Source of the DNA: Bacteroidetes bacterium UBA2364
GTDB taxonomy: Bacteria > Bacteroidota > Rhodothermia > Rhodothermales > UBA2364
Direction of reading: 5' to 3'
Assembly: GCA_002344075.1 (NCBI GenBank)
Contig: DDTM01000114.1
Coordinates: 1 to 42,496 of the forward strand
DNA: 42,496 bases
The translations under genes and the position numbers were made by a program. Shown here in pieces: positions 1 to 8,114 of the stretch; within the stretch, counting starts at the first letter, position 1; every line of letters starts with the position of its first letter. The notes under the pieces were generated by a model. That model saw only the letters and a list, made by a program, of their open reading frames with translations, had not been told where the DNA came from and ran no database searches.

Positions 1-51
1 CAAGACCACGAGGGACATCCACCATCCTAAAGGTTGTTTAAAATGTTTCAT
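1..51 (-). CDS. TonB-dependent receptor paralogue, N-terminal fragment only (cut by window edge)
   Basis: Only the first 17 codons are inside the window; they read MKHFKQPLGWWMSLVVL and look like the start of a signal peptide. Residues 10-17 (WWMSLVVL) are identical to residues 10-17 of the complete receptor encoded to the right, and the 24 bases encoding them are identical too, including synonymous sites. The ATG at 49-51 is preceded by AGGAGG with a 7-base gap, the same arrangement as in the neighbour. This therefore looks like a second member of a tandem receptor pair. Function of the full protein is inferred from the neighbour only. Confidence 0.72.
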   Translation of the reverse strand, partial: MKHFKQPLGWWMSLVVL

Positions 52-192
52 TAAGTTTCCTCCTTACATTCGTGGGTGGAGTTTTGGACTGAGTAAATAA
101 CGTTATAAAAGTAAAGCACTTTTGAACCTACAGGATGGTATCAAGCCATTCTTATCAAGAGGTTCATATTTTATTCATGCACTGGAGCATAA
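52..192 (-). promoter_or_regulatory. Leader region of the left TonB receptor paralogue
   Basis: A 141-base stretch between the left receptor start and the terminator of the right one. Apart from the SD, it contains only a 6-bp hairpin AAAAGT/ACTTTT near 108-124. No TAnnTTTG box was found on the minus strand. Confidence 0.3.
59..64 (-). promoter_or_regulatory. Shine-Dalgarno AGGAGG of the left TonB receptor paralogue
   Basis: The minus strand reads AGGAGG 7 bases before the ATG at 49-51, and it fixes that start. Strong SD sequences are otherwise rare in this window, and the only other clear one precedes the tandem receptor copy. Confidence 0.7.
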
Positions 193-223
193 AAAAGCGA
201 CCCAGGTCATTGAGGTCGCTTTT
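193..223 (-). terminator. Rho-independent terminator after the complete TonB receptor gene
   Basis: A perfect inverted repeat, AAAAGCGACC (193-202) with GGTCGCTTTT (214-223), encloses an 11-base loop. It lies 32 bases beyond the stop codon of the receptor. Read on the minus strand it ends in a run of T. It separates the receptor from the leader of the next paralogue. Confidence 0.85.
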
Positions 224-255
224 AATAGAGAGAATAGGTTATAGGGACCTAAGTC

Positions 256-3200
256 TTAGTTAAAGATATAGCGGATGCCAAACTGAGCATTCCAAACGTC
301 TGTTGGACTGTTCCGGTACTGGAAGGTATTCTGGAGTAATCTGGTGGTACTCACAATCGCACCGTTTGCATCTAAACTGCGGTCTGTTTGGGTATTCAAA
401 CGATAGGTCGGCACACCTTGTGCGTTTACACCCGCTGATACCAACGGAGAGATATTGTTCACAAATTGCCCTACACCCCAATCACTGTTCAAAAGGTTCC
501 CCACGTTCTGAACATCGAACCGTAGTTGTAATGTATTGCGTTTTCCGCTCACTTTAAAGTGCATATCATGTACAAGCGAGAGGTCGAACTGATCCAACCA
601 CGGTAAAACACCACCATTCCGTTCAGCATACATGCCGCGACGGTTCTTGAGATATGGGTCTTGGTCAATGAATTTGTCAAAGGCTTCGGCTTGCTGGGCC
701 GGTGTATAAGTTACACCTGAATACGTGGCATTGACAAACGTGAGGTCACTGGCTTTGTTGGGGACGAAAAGGAGGTCGTTTCCAGAAACCCCATCGCCGT
801 TCATATCGCCATTAATGGTATAAGAATAACGACTGGCCCCTGTTCCCCCTACATAACCAAGCGAGATTTGGGTGGACGCAATACTTCCCCAGTCTTGACG
901 GTAGCTGAGTGCGCCCACAATCCGGTGAGGAATGTCGAAATCACCAATGGTAAGTGGAAGTTGGTTGTTGCCATTTACACTACGCGCTCCTGTCCAAGAA
1001 CCGGAAGCAATAGAACCCGCCGTCATAACATCGCGGGATCGGCTATTGGTATAAGCCACCATTGCATAGAAGCCTTTCGTCCATGGTTTTTCCAATTTCA
1101 AGGTAAACATATAGTTATCACCTTCGTTGGTATTGGTCATAACAGCCGCCCGCGAAATATTGTCATTTATCCGAACAGCGTTATTGACGTTTGAAGCGCC
1201 TGAACCAGGGAAACGTGGACGGTTGTCTGGTCCAGAGAATGTTCCGGTTGCGGGTTCAAGGTTGGCATCAAAGTATAATACCGCATTCAGGAACTTGTTG
1301 TACAATACTTCTACCGAACCAATGAGGCCAAGTGGTAGTTTTTGATCTAACGCGAGGTTAGACTTCCAAACTTGTGGGAAGCGATAGTCCGAATCAGTGG
1401 CTGCAATATCAAAAGTAGAAGGCAATGTTGGATTAGCCGGACGATAAACAGACGGATCATTCGTAAAGGGGTACTTTGTAGTATTCGCTTCATCAATAAA
1501 ACCTGTCAGGATGCCGTTATTCCCAATTTGGTTAGAGATCCACACATAAGGTGGACGCCCCGTAAAGATACCAGAACCACCCCGTAGTTGCGTTTTTTTA
1601 TTGCCTGTTACATCATAGTTGAAACCCAAACGAGGCTCCCAAAGGATTTTGGTTTCGGGCATTTGTCCGGTGTTGATTTTGTAGGCACTTCCAGTAATGT
1701 CTTTATAGGTTTGAGCACTAATGGCGGGGTTTTCCAAAGCAGTATCACCAAACATAATTGCAGAACCACGTATTCCAAGAGAAACCTTCAAGTTAGAGTT
1801 TACTTGGTATTCATCTTGGCCATATACATCCACTTTGTTCACTTTCAACACTTGTAAGGGCGACTCGCCATTGGGGAGTGCTGAATAACGGTATTGGAAA
1901 CGACGTGCGGAAACAGTTTGGTCTCCGTTTACTGCTTTCTCGAAATCGGAAAGGGAATTGTAGATCCACACACCATGAGATGCAGGGAAGAACAAGTTAT
2001 TAGACTTGTAATTCTCGTAGTTTGCACCAAGCGTAAATAAATGCTTGCCTGAGAAGATTGTGAAGTTGTTGGTAATGTGGAATGTACCGTAATTCAATTT
2101 ATTATCAGGCGTAAAAGGATCAAAACCAACTGAAATATATGTACTATTGTTGTTCAGAATATCCACCGTTGGAAAGATATCACCCGCATAAGCCCGATCC
2201 TCAATTTGTTTGTCGTATCCTACCAAAAAGTTATTGGCATATTTCCCGCCAAAAGTTGAGTTCAATTCTGCAACAATTGAACGTGTATTGTCTTGGATGA
2301 AATAACCTGAGTTCTGGAAAGACATCGAGTTCGCGGTAATACGGTTACCGTTTCCTGCTGAAGAGCTATTGCTGATGTTTACATAATCTTTAGAATTATG
2401 GAAGGTGTACCGAAGGGTCAGCTTGTTGTTCGTATTCAGGTTATAGTCTAAACGTGCGAGGAATTTGTCAGAGTTGGTGGGGTCGTCGTATAACTCGTAA
2501 GGCCCTGTTTCGTATCCGTATTTACTCTTAACCAATGCCGATACCTTGTCGAGATCGGTAGTGGTCACACGGGTAGCAGTACCAGCGTTTGAAGAACCCG
2601 TTGCCACAAAACTATGGGCAGGCTGTACACGGCGTTGGAATTCACCATTCACAAAGAAAAATAATTTATCCTTCATGATGGGGCCACCCAAGCGGATTCC
2701 CGCAACATCTTCATTAAACTTCCCAACTGCAACAGGTAAACCATGTGCGGTCCTACCAACAAATATCTTCGAGTTGTCGCGGAAGTTATAATACAGAGAA
2801 GATGAGAAATCGTTGTTACCAGAGCGGGTGACGGCATTCATACCAGCACCCACAAACCCAGATTGGCGAACGTCGAAAGGGGCAACGGCTACTTGAATTT
2901 CTTCGATGGCATCCAAAGAAATAGCGGTAGAGTTGGTCCGACTACCTGCAGGTGTACCACTTCCCAATCCGAATCCATTGTTAAACTGCGAACCATCAAT
3001 GGTAAAGTTATTCAGCCGAGAGTCTTGACCACCAAAAGAGCGTCCATTGCCTTGAGGATTGTACTTGGTGAAGTCTTCAATAGCGCGGCTACCCAGTGTC
3101 GGAAGGGCTTGAATCGCCTGCTTGTCAATGGTGGTTGCAGCGCCAGTACGGTCTGCCGAGAAAATGTCATTTCTATTGGCAGATATTTCTACGCCACCGA

Positions 3201-3558
3201 GATCGGTACTTTGATCTGAAAGTGAAAAACTGACCGTTGAAGAGGTCCCTAAACTTGTACTTACATTTTCCTTGTTCTGACTAACGTATCCAACAAAGGT
3301 TGCAGAAACAGTAAATGGCCCCCCTACACGTACTCCCAATAGGGTGTAGCGTCCAGCGGAATTACTTACAGTTCCATACTTTGTACCAGACGGGACGTGT
3401 ATTGCTACAACAGTTGCGCCCGGTAGCGGCTGTCCCTGACTATCGGTTACTTGGCCTACAATGGTGGCCGTCGTTACTTGTGCTTCTGCGGTGAGGGCAG
3501 TTGCGAGCAAGACCACGAGGGACATCCACCACGACCAAGTTTTAAAAGGTGTTCGCAT
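256..3558 (-). CDS. TonB-dependent receptor, Oar-like, with carboxypeptidase regulatory-like domain
   Basis: An 1100-residue outer-membrane protein. A signal peptide (about 1-26, cleavage near AEA|Q) is followed by a carboxypeptidase regulatory-like beta-sandwich at about 30-115 (starting TATIVGQVTDSQGQPLPGA), a plug-like region at about 125-250 containing NFTIDGSQFNN and IEEIQVAVAPFDVRQSGF, and a long beta-barrel to the C-terminus. The plug and barrel style match the Oar-like group rather than classical siderophore receptors. Oar-like proteins are outer-membrane transporters; the substrate cannot be read from sequence, and no SusD partner is adjacent. Start: ATG at 3556-3558 with AGGAGG 9 bases upstream. 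A terminator follows the gene, so it is probably monocistronic. A paralogue begins directly downstream. Confidence 0.92.
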   Translation of the reverse strand: MRTPFKTWSWWMSLVVLLATALTAEAQVTTATIVGQVTDSQGQPLPGATVVAIHVPSGTKYGTVSNSAGRYTLLGVRVGGPFTVSATFVGYVSQNKENVSTSLGTSSTVSFSLSDQSTDLGGVEISANRNDIFSADRTGAATTIDKQAIQALPTLGSRAIEDFTKYNPQGNGRSFGGQDSRLNNFTIDGSQFNNGFGLGSGTPAGSRTNSTAISLDAIEEIQVAVAPFDVRQSGFVGAGMNAVTRSGNNDFSSSLYYNFRDNSKIFVGRTAHGLPVAVGKFNEDVAGIRLGGPIMKDKLFFFVNGEFQRRVQPAHSFVATGSSNAGTATRVTTTDLDKVSALVKSKYGYETGPYELYDDPTNSDKFLARLDYNLNTNNKLTLRYTFHNSKDYVNISNSSSAGNGNRITANSMSFQNSGYFIQDNTRSIVAELNSTFGGKYANNFLVGYDKQIEDRAYAGDIFPTVDILNNNSTYISVGFDPFTPDNKLNYGTFHITNNFTIFSGKHLFTLGANYENYKSNNLFFPASHGVWIYNSLSDFEKAVNGDQTVSARRFQYRYSALPNGESPLQVLKVNKVDVYGQDEYQVNSNLKVSLGIRGSAIMFGDTALENPAISAQTYKDITGSAYKINTGQMPETKILWEPRLGFNYDVTGNKKTQLRGGSGIFTGRPPYVWISNQIGNNGILTGFIDEANTTKYPFTNDPSVYRPANPTLPSTFDIAATDSDYRFPQVWKSNLALDQKLPLGLIGSVEVLYNKFLNAVLYFDANLEPATGTFSGPDNRPRFPGSGASNVNNAVRINDNISRAAVMTNTNEGDNYMFTLKLEKPWTKGFYAMVAYTNSRSRDVMTAGSIASGSWTGARSVNGNNQLPLTIGDFDIPHRIVGALSYRQDWGSIASTQISLGYVGGTGASRYSYTINGDMNGDGVSGNDLLFVPNKASDLTFVNATYSGVTYTPAQQAEAFDKFIDQDPYLKNRRGMYAERNGGVLPWLDQFDLSLVHDMHFKVSGKRNTLQLRFDVQNVGNLLNSDWGVGQFVNNISPLVSAGVNAQGVPTYRLNTQTDRSLDANGAIVSTTRLLQNTFQYRNSPTDVWNAQFGIRYIFN

Positions 3559-3874
3559 ATGCGTTTTCCTCCTTTGGGTTTATGATGTTTGGGTTTTCTA
3601 TTGGGCTAATGAGGTCTAAAGATTGTGAACCCCCATATGGTTCACTTATTGGCAGAGACCCCATAGCCATGAAGGTAGTGTGTTTTCTCTGGCAGGTATG
3701 TCAATTGCGCAAAATCTTGGCATTAAATTAAGGTTACGTCCGGTCTAAACAGGGCATAAACAGATACTTTAAGAAAAAACCATAAAGTCCGAATACGATA
3801 AAAACCCTTGTAACCTTTTGGGAATGCCAGCCGTCTTTTCGCCAAATCATATATGCAAGGCCTGCATAGAAGGC
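3559..3874 (-). promoter_or_regulatory. Leader and promoter region of the TonB receptor, with a nested dyad
   Basis: No gene lies between the receptor start and the terminator of the aminotransferase. At 3625-3645 there is a perfect 7-bp dyad (GTGAACC, loop CCCATAT, GGTTCAC). It is flanked by a wider pair, GGTCT (3613-3617) with AGACC (3656-3660), so the RNA could fold into a nested stem about 50-100 bases before the ATG. I found no good TAnnTTTG box here on the minus strand. Role (operator or structured 5' leader) is inferred. Confidence 0.4.
3568..3573 (-). promoter_or_regulatory. Shine-Dalgarno AGGAGG of the complete TonB receptor
   Basis: The minus strand reads AGGAGG 9 bases before the ATG at 3556-3558. 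It matches the SD of the left paralogue and supports the chosen start. Confidence 0.65.
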
Positions 3875-3918
3875 AAAAGGCACGGGATGAAATATAGGGT
3901 GGATGTCTCGTGCCTTTT
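3875..3918 (-). terminator. Terminator after the class V aminotransferase
   Basis: A perfect 10-bp inverted repeat, AAAAGGCACG (3875-3884) with CGTGCCTTTT (3909-3918), surrounds a 24-base loop. It lies 19 bases past the stop codon at 3938, and a TTTT run ends the minus-strand hairpin. The long loop makes it somewhat weaker than the other terminators here. Confidence 0.7.
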
Positions 3919-3937
3919 GTTGTGTGTAAATTTGATT

Positions 3938-5065
3938 CTAAAGGTTTTTGATCACATCAATTGTATGGTCTAATTCTTCCAGCGTATTATAATAGGTAGG
4001 GGCAAATCTTAACAAGCGGTTACGAACCGAAATTTCAATGTGTTTTTTTTGTAACTGCTCATAAACGATTTCGGGGTCTGGGTGCCGGAACGTGACAATA
4101 CCAGAGGCATGAGCGGGATCGGGTGAGCCATAACGCTGCAAGCCAATCTTTTCGAGATGCATGGCCAAATAGGCCGCATTGTTTAAAACGTGCTGGTTAC
4201 ACCATTGGCGCCCACATTCTAAATACACCGACAAAGCGGCTTTCATGGTGGCGATTCCAGCATTGTTCATCGTCCCAAGTCGGTAGCGCGTCAGATCGGT
4301 ATGCCAATTAAAACGATAATCAAAGAAGTTGTCCCAATCCACTACACCAGAAAGCCAACCCGCCATGGGTGGATGTAGTGCTTCCATCAGGCGATGAGAC
4401 ATATAACACCAACCAATGCCTTGATCGGCCATTATCCATTTATGGGCACTTCCTGCGGCAAAGTCCACGCCTTGGGCTTCTACATCTCCAAAATCCAATG
4501 CGCCAAAGCCTTGGATGGCATCCACCAGAAACCAGACGCCCCGTTCACGGGTACGTTTGCCAATCTCGGCCAGCGGTGCTCTGAATCCAGAAAGGAATTG
4601 CACCCAACTCACCGATAAGAGCCGGGTACGCGGTGTAAGTGCGGCTTCTACGTCTTGTAGTGTAAACACCCCGTCGGTATGCGGAATAAAATCTATTTCC
4701 ACCCCGCGTTCGCGCAAATGCAGGAAGGGCCAGACATTGGCCGGAAATTCGCAAGCTGGCAGGGCAATCCTATCACCAGGCTTCCAGACAATTCCTTGTG
4801 CCACCCAGTTGAGAGCGGTTGAGACATTCGGGCAGACATCCACCGCTTCCAAGGGTGCGGAGAGCATACCTGCAAGTTGACGTCGGACATCCAAAATCGT
4901 GTCCATAAATGGTACGTAATTGTCTATCCTTGTTTCCTGTCGTTCGGTCATCCACTTATGTAGGGCATCTGTCACGCGGGTACTCAGAGGCGAGGTTGCG
5001 GCATGGTTCAGGTAGATGGTATGCGCGGTATGGGGAAACAGGCTTCGGAGTTTAGGAAGGTTCAT
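3938..5065 (-). CDS. Class V aminotransferase / cysteine desulfurase-like PLP enzyme
   Basis: A 375-residue fold-type I PLP enzyme of the class V family (SufS/NifS, isopenicillin-N epimerase relatives). The N-terminus IYLNHAATSPLS (17-28) is the usual substrate-pocket motif. VDAIQGFGA (181-189) supplies the Asp and Gln that hold the cofactor, and SAHKW gives the Schiff-base lysine at K209. The exact reaction is not clear. It lacks an obvious SufS active-site Cys loop and no suf/isc genes are near, so a desulfurase role is not claimed. Start: I prefer ATG at 5063-5065, which gives the family-typical N-terminus. Upstream ATGs in the same frame (5158, 5143) would read through a terminator hairpin and overlap the preceding gene. 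With the chosen start, that hairpin's T-run ends only 4 bases before the ATG. Confidence 0.82.
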   Translation of the reverse strand: MNLPKLRSLFPHTAHTIYLNHAATSPLSTRVTDALHKWMTERQETRIDNYVPFMDTILDVRRQLAGMLSAPLEAVDVCPNVSTALNWVAQGIVWKPGDRIALPACEFPANVWPFLHLRERGVEIDFIPHTDGVFTLQDVEAALTPRTRLLSVSWVQFLSGFRAPLAEIGKRTRERGVWFLVDAIQGFGALDFGDVEAQGVDFAAGSAHKWIMADQGIGWCYMSHRLMEALHPPMAGWLSGVVDWDNFFDYRFNWHTDLTRYRLGTMNNAGIATMKAALSVYLECGRQWCNQHVLNNAAYLAMHLEKIGLQRYGSPDPAHASGIVTFRHPDPEIVYEQLQKKHIEISVRNRLLRFAPTYYNTLEELDHTIDVIKNL

Positions 5066-5068
5066 ATC

Positions 5069-5106
5069 AAAAAAATTAAGCCTCTCAACGATGAATTGAG
5101 AGGCTT
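5069..5106 (-). terminator. Strong intrinsic terminator after the coiled-coil gene
   Basis: A perfect 11-bp inverted repeat (5078-5088 and 5096-5106, arm AAGCCTCTCAA) has a 7-base loop and is followed on the minus strand by AATTTTTTT. It lies 5 bases beyond the stop of the coiled-coil gene. Its T-run ends just before the ATG of the next gene in the same direction, leaving no space for a separate promoter or ribosome site. Confidence 0.88.
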
Positions 5107-5111
5107 GTGTA

Positions 5112-6800
5112 TCAGGATGGTTCGGTATTTTCCGGTTGTTCATCTGCGGCAGCCTCATCTTTGGGGGGTTGCCTTAGTTCAGAGACTTCTTTACGAATAT
5201 CTTTTATTTTTCGTTTATTTTCCTCGATTCGCTTTTTGATCTCTTCCATTTTATGTTCATAGGTGGCGCGCAATTCGCCGACATTTTTTCCTTTGAACAC
5301 AAATTCGAGTTTGGTTTCGATGTCTTCGAGGTATTTGCGGTCCATCTCAATGTTATTCTCAATACGCGATATGGCATCTTCCTTCCGCGATATTTTGTCG
5401 CTTAGGCGTTGTTTATAGTTTCGGTCGCGGGTTTCGCGGTCTCGGTTTCGGGCCTCACGCTCCAGTTTCATTTTCTCATAAAAAGCACGTGCATTGGTAT
5501 AAAGGCGGTCTTCGGCTTCTTTAATAGCATTGATGAATGCGCGTTTTTGTTTCATCCGCAACGGCTGAATGTTAAAGACTTCCTGTGTCAGCTCCTTCAC
5601 CCGTTTTTTTGCGGCCTGATAATCATCGCCCTCAGCCGTATTGTTTACAATCTGAAGCACTTCATCCACCCACGTTTGACACTGGGCCATGTTGGCCTCG
5701 GCTTTTTCGTCGTAGTGCGATTTTTCCTCCTCCACTTTCACGCGGATTTGCTCGAACAACTCGTCGAGACGGTCGAAGAAGGCTTTGCGCTTATCGCGGA
5801 ACAACTTCACCTCCCGAACTTCGCGCTGGAGTTCAATCAGTTGGTCTCGGATCGGACGGAACTCGGTGGCGGTTTCGATAGCAGCCGTAATGGCTTCAAA
5901 ACGTGGGGCGAGGCTACTATAATTCGCCTCACACTCGGTCTCAAAGGCATTCCAATCAGCTTGCTGCCGTTTACGCAAGACTTTAAAGGCAAGGTCTAAC
6001 TTGTCTAAAAGGGTATTGCGATGTTCGCGTAACATACGGGCTTCGCGAACCTCTTTTTGGAGAGCGACCAATTCTTCGCGGCTGTTTTTGAATTCCTCCA
6101 CCGTATCGGCCTTTTCGGTCCAAGCATCTACCTTCGGCTGGAATTGATCGTAGGTAGCCTGCGAGGTCTCGCTTAGTTCAGCTCGCTCGGCGTCTAATTT
6201 TACCCGAAGCAGATCACTGGTTTGATTCAGGAGGTCGAATAGCTTATCGCGTTGGTCTTTCTGAACAGTAGCCAGCTTGAGTTTGTCGCGAAGGTCTTTT
6301 ACATGCCCTACCATATCGCGCAAGTTATCGGTGGCTTCGATTTGCCCTGCAAGCGCTTCGATGGCAGTATGCAGCTCGGTATAAACGTCGCTCATATTGG
6401 AAAACACACGTTCCCACTCAATTTTGGGTGATTGTCCGATGCCTTGCACCACCATCTGGCTGTTTTCGTCTTCCGAGACGCCCAAAAGTTGGTAGCGAAG
6501 AAATCCACCCTTAGACAGGGCATAAGCGGCTGCATGGCGGATCGCCTCGGTCTCCTGCAACCACCTTAAGCCGGCTTCAGGGTCGGGCTGTGGATCGGTG
6601 GCATCTCCATGACTTTCGGCGAGTACCACAAAGTACCCATCCATGCCCGAAATGGCCATCCATACATGGTGATCGTCCGCAGCGTGTGTCTCAATCACTT
6701 TGGCGTTCGCAGTCTGTGTGGTCAGAAAGTTGACACAAACTTGCGTAAGTTCTTCCCGATTCTGATACATCTGTATTACGTAAATTGATTGACGGTTCAT
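5112..6800 (-). CDS. Uncharacterised repeated coiled-coil protein (DUF349-like helical repeats)
   Basis: A 562-residue soluble protein with no signal peptide or membrane segment. Residues 1-130 form a mixed alpha/beta domain I do not recognise. From about 140 it is helical, with four related units near 160-199, 237-276, 314-353 and 394-434 (period about 77-80). Their core reads like LQ(K/R)EVREx(K/R)(M/L)xR(D/E)xR followed by LLDKLD or FFDRLD. This resembles the DUF349 repeats known from Bacteroidota and proteobacteria, but the match is by eye. Residues 440-540 are a highly charged coiled coil, and the last 15 residues are an acidic tail. It begins 3 bases after the dprA stop, so translational coupling with dprA is likely. 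A terminator follows directly. Function unknown; a scaffold or nucleic-acid-associated role is speculation. Confidence 0.8.
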   Translation of the reverse strand: MNRQSIYVIQMYQNREELTQVCVNFLTTQTANAKVIETHAADDHHVWMAISGMDGYFVVLAESHGDATDPQPDPEAGLRWLQETEAIRHAAAYALSKGGFLRYQLLGVSEDENSQMVVQGIGQSPKIEWERVFSNMSDVYTELHTAIEALAGQIEATDNLRDMVGHVKDLRDKLKLATVQKDQRDKLFDLLNQTSDLLRVKLDAERAELSETSQATYDQFQPKVDAWTEKADTVEEFKNSREELVALQKEVREARMLREHRNTLLDKLDLAFKVLRKRQQADWNAFETECEANYSSLAPRFEAITAAIETATEFRPIRDQLIELQREVREVKLFRDKRKAFFDRLDELFEQIRVKVEEEKSHYDEKAEANMAQCQTWVDEVLQIVNNTAEGDDYQAAKKRVKELTQEVFNIQPLRMKQKRAFINAIKEAEDRLYTNARAFYEKMKLEREARNRDRETRDRNYKQRLSDKISRKEDAISRIENNIEMDRKYLEDIETKLEFVFKGKNVGELRATYEHKMEEIKKRIEENKRKIKDIRKEVSELRQPPKDEAAADEQPENTEPS

Positions 6801-6803
6801 CCG

Positions 6804-7961
6804 TCAGGTCCGATAAAACATCTTGCCCGCCATTTGTCGAACAAGGCCTTTGAATTCTAAATTAAGCAAATACACCAATGCTGCCGAGGCATCCACATGG
6901 GCTTGCACGCACAGTTTGTCTATGTGTGTAGGCTCGGCAGAAAGGTTTTCCAACAAGATACGCTCCAGCGCATTGAGTTCCGCCCATGTTTCTTCGGAAT
7001 TTACAGCAGAAACCATGGTGGTTCCAAAACCCTCCAGTTCTTCTAATAATTCATCTACGGTGGTCACCAACCTCGCAATGTTTTTTCGTACAAGTTCATG
7101 ATTGCCTTTACCATGCGTGCTAAAAATGGAGCAGGGAACCGTAAAAACTTCCCGATTCTGCTCCATCGCCATGTGGGCAGTAATGAGGGCCCCCCCTTTT
7201 GCAGCCGCCTCGGCGACCAAAACACCCCGCGATAAGCCGCTGATAATGCGGTTTCGGCGCGGAAAGTTGATAGCATCAGGCTTGGTTCCCATCGGAAGTT
7301 CAGAAAAAATGGCACCATTTTCCAAAATTTGTGCCACCAATCGGGTATTGGCTGCCGGATAAATCACGTCCACCCCTGATCCCAAGACTGCTACGGTTCT
7401 CCCGCCAACATCCACTGCACCTTGATGTGCAGCCGTGTCTATACCATAGGCGAGGCCACTCACAATCGTCCAACCGTTACGCGCCAATTCCTGTGCAAAG
7501 GTGTACGCCACCCGTTTGCCATAATCAGAGGCTTTTCGGGTGCCAACAATGGCAAGTGCCTTTTCGTCGGAAGGCAGGTGCACCCCCCGATGCCACAACA
7601 ATACTGGCGGATCATAAAGTTCCCGCAGTAAGGCAGGGAAAGTGGATTCCCAAGACAACAAAGGAATGGCCTTGCATATTGAAGCCCTTTTTTCCTGTTC
7701 TGCTAAAAGCGCTTCAACATCGCAACGTGTGATGGCCTCGGCGGTTTGTTGACCAATGCCCGAAACTCGCATCAGGACGGGTATCGGTGCCCGCAAGGTT
7801 TGCGACGCCGACCCAAAGTGTGCGATGAGGGCACGCAACCTCCCTGGCCCGATACCCGGAACCAAGGCCAAGGCCATCACCGCCCGCCGCTCAGTGGCTT
7901 CGTCTGCCGGCTGATCAAATAGGTGTACCTGAGTAGGTTCGATATCATTGAAGGGAAACAC
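6804..7961 (-). CDS. dprA: DNA-processing protein DprA/Smf
   Basis: DprA binds incoming single-stranded DNA and loads RecA during natural transformation. The 385 residues show an N-terminal helix-hairpin-helix region (about 30-80, with VPGIGPGRL and VSGIGQQTAEAI), the Rossmann-like DprA core (about 115-310) and a C-terminal winged helix (about 325-383). Core motifs include IVGTRKASDYGK (138-149), VSGLAYGIDTAAHQGA (167-182), GSGVDVIYP and FPRRNRIISGLS (233-244). The start is a GTG at 7959-7961 with no clear SD; no better in-frame ATG was seen nearby, so the exact start is uncertain. It lies downstream of obg and directly upstream of the coiled-coil gene, which it may translate-couple. Confidence 0.95.
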   Translation of the reverse strand: MFPFNDIEPTQVHLFDQPADEATERRAVMALALVPGIGPGRLRALIAHFGSASQTLRAPIPVLMRVSGIGQQTAEAITRCDVEALLAEQEKRASICKAIPLLSWESTFPALLRELYDPPVLLWHRGVHLPSDEKALAIVGTRKASDYGKRVAYTFAQELARNGWTIVSGLAYGIDTAAHQGAVDVGGRTVAVLGSGVDVIYPAANTRLVAQILENGAIFSELPMGTKPDAINFPRRNRIISGLSRGVLVAEAAAKGGALITAHMAMEQNREVFTVPCSIFSTHGKGNHELVRKNIARLVTTVDELLEELEGFGTTMVSAVNSEETWAELNALERILLENLSAEPTHIDKLCVQAHVDASAALVYLLNLEFKGLVRQMAGKMFYRT

Positions 7962-8114
7962 AGGTTTGGATGATCTTGTTTTTACAGAAATTATTGGGCT
8001 AAGTCTTTAGAATTTAGGACAATGACGGAATGGTAATACATTTGGTTTGCCCATCGAAAACACCTTCGTTAAAGGTACATCATTTCAGATTCAAAAGCCA
8101 CCATTTTCTTTCTT

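Noticed and set aside
5409..5999. 196-codon plus-strand frame inside the coiled-coil gene
   Set aside because: Antisense to a well-supported gene, Phe/Leu-rich composition typical of a reverse-complemented charged coiled coil, no family motif.
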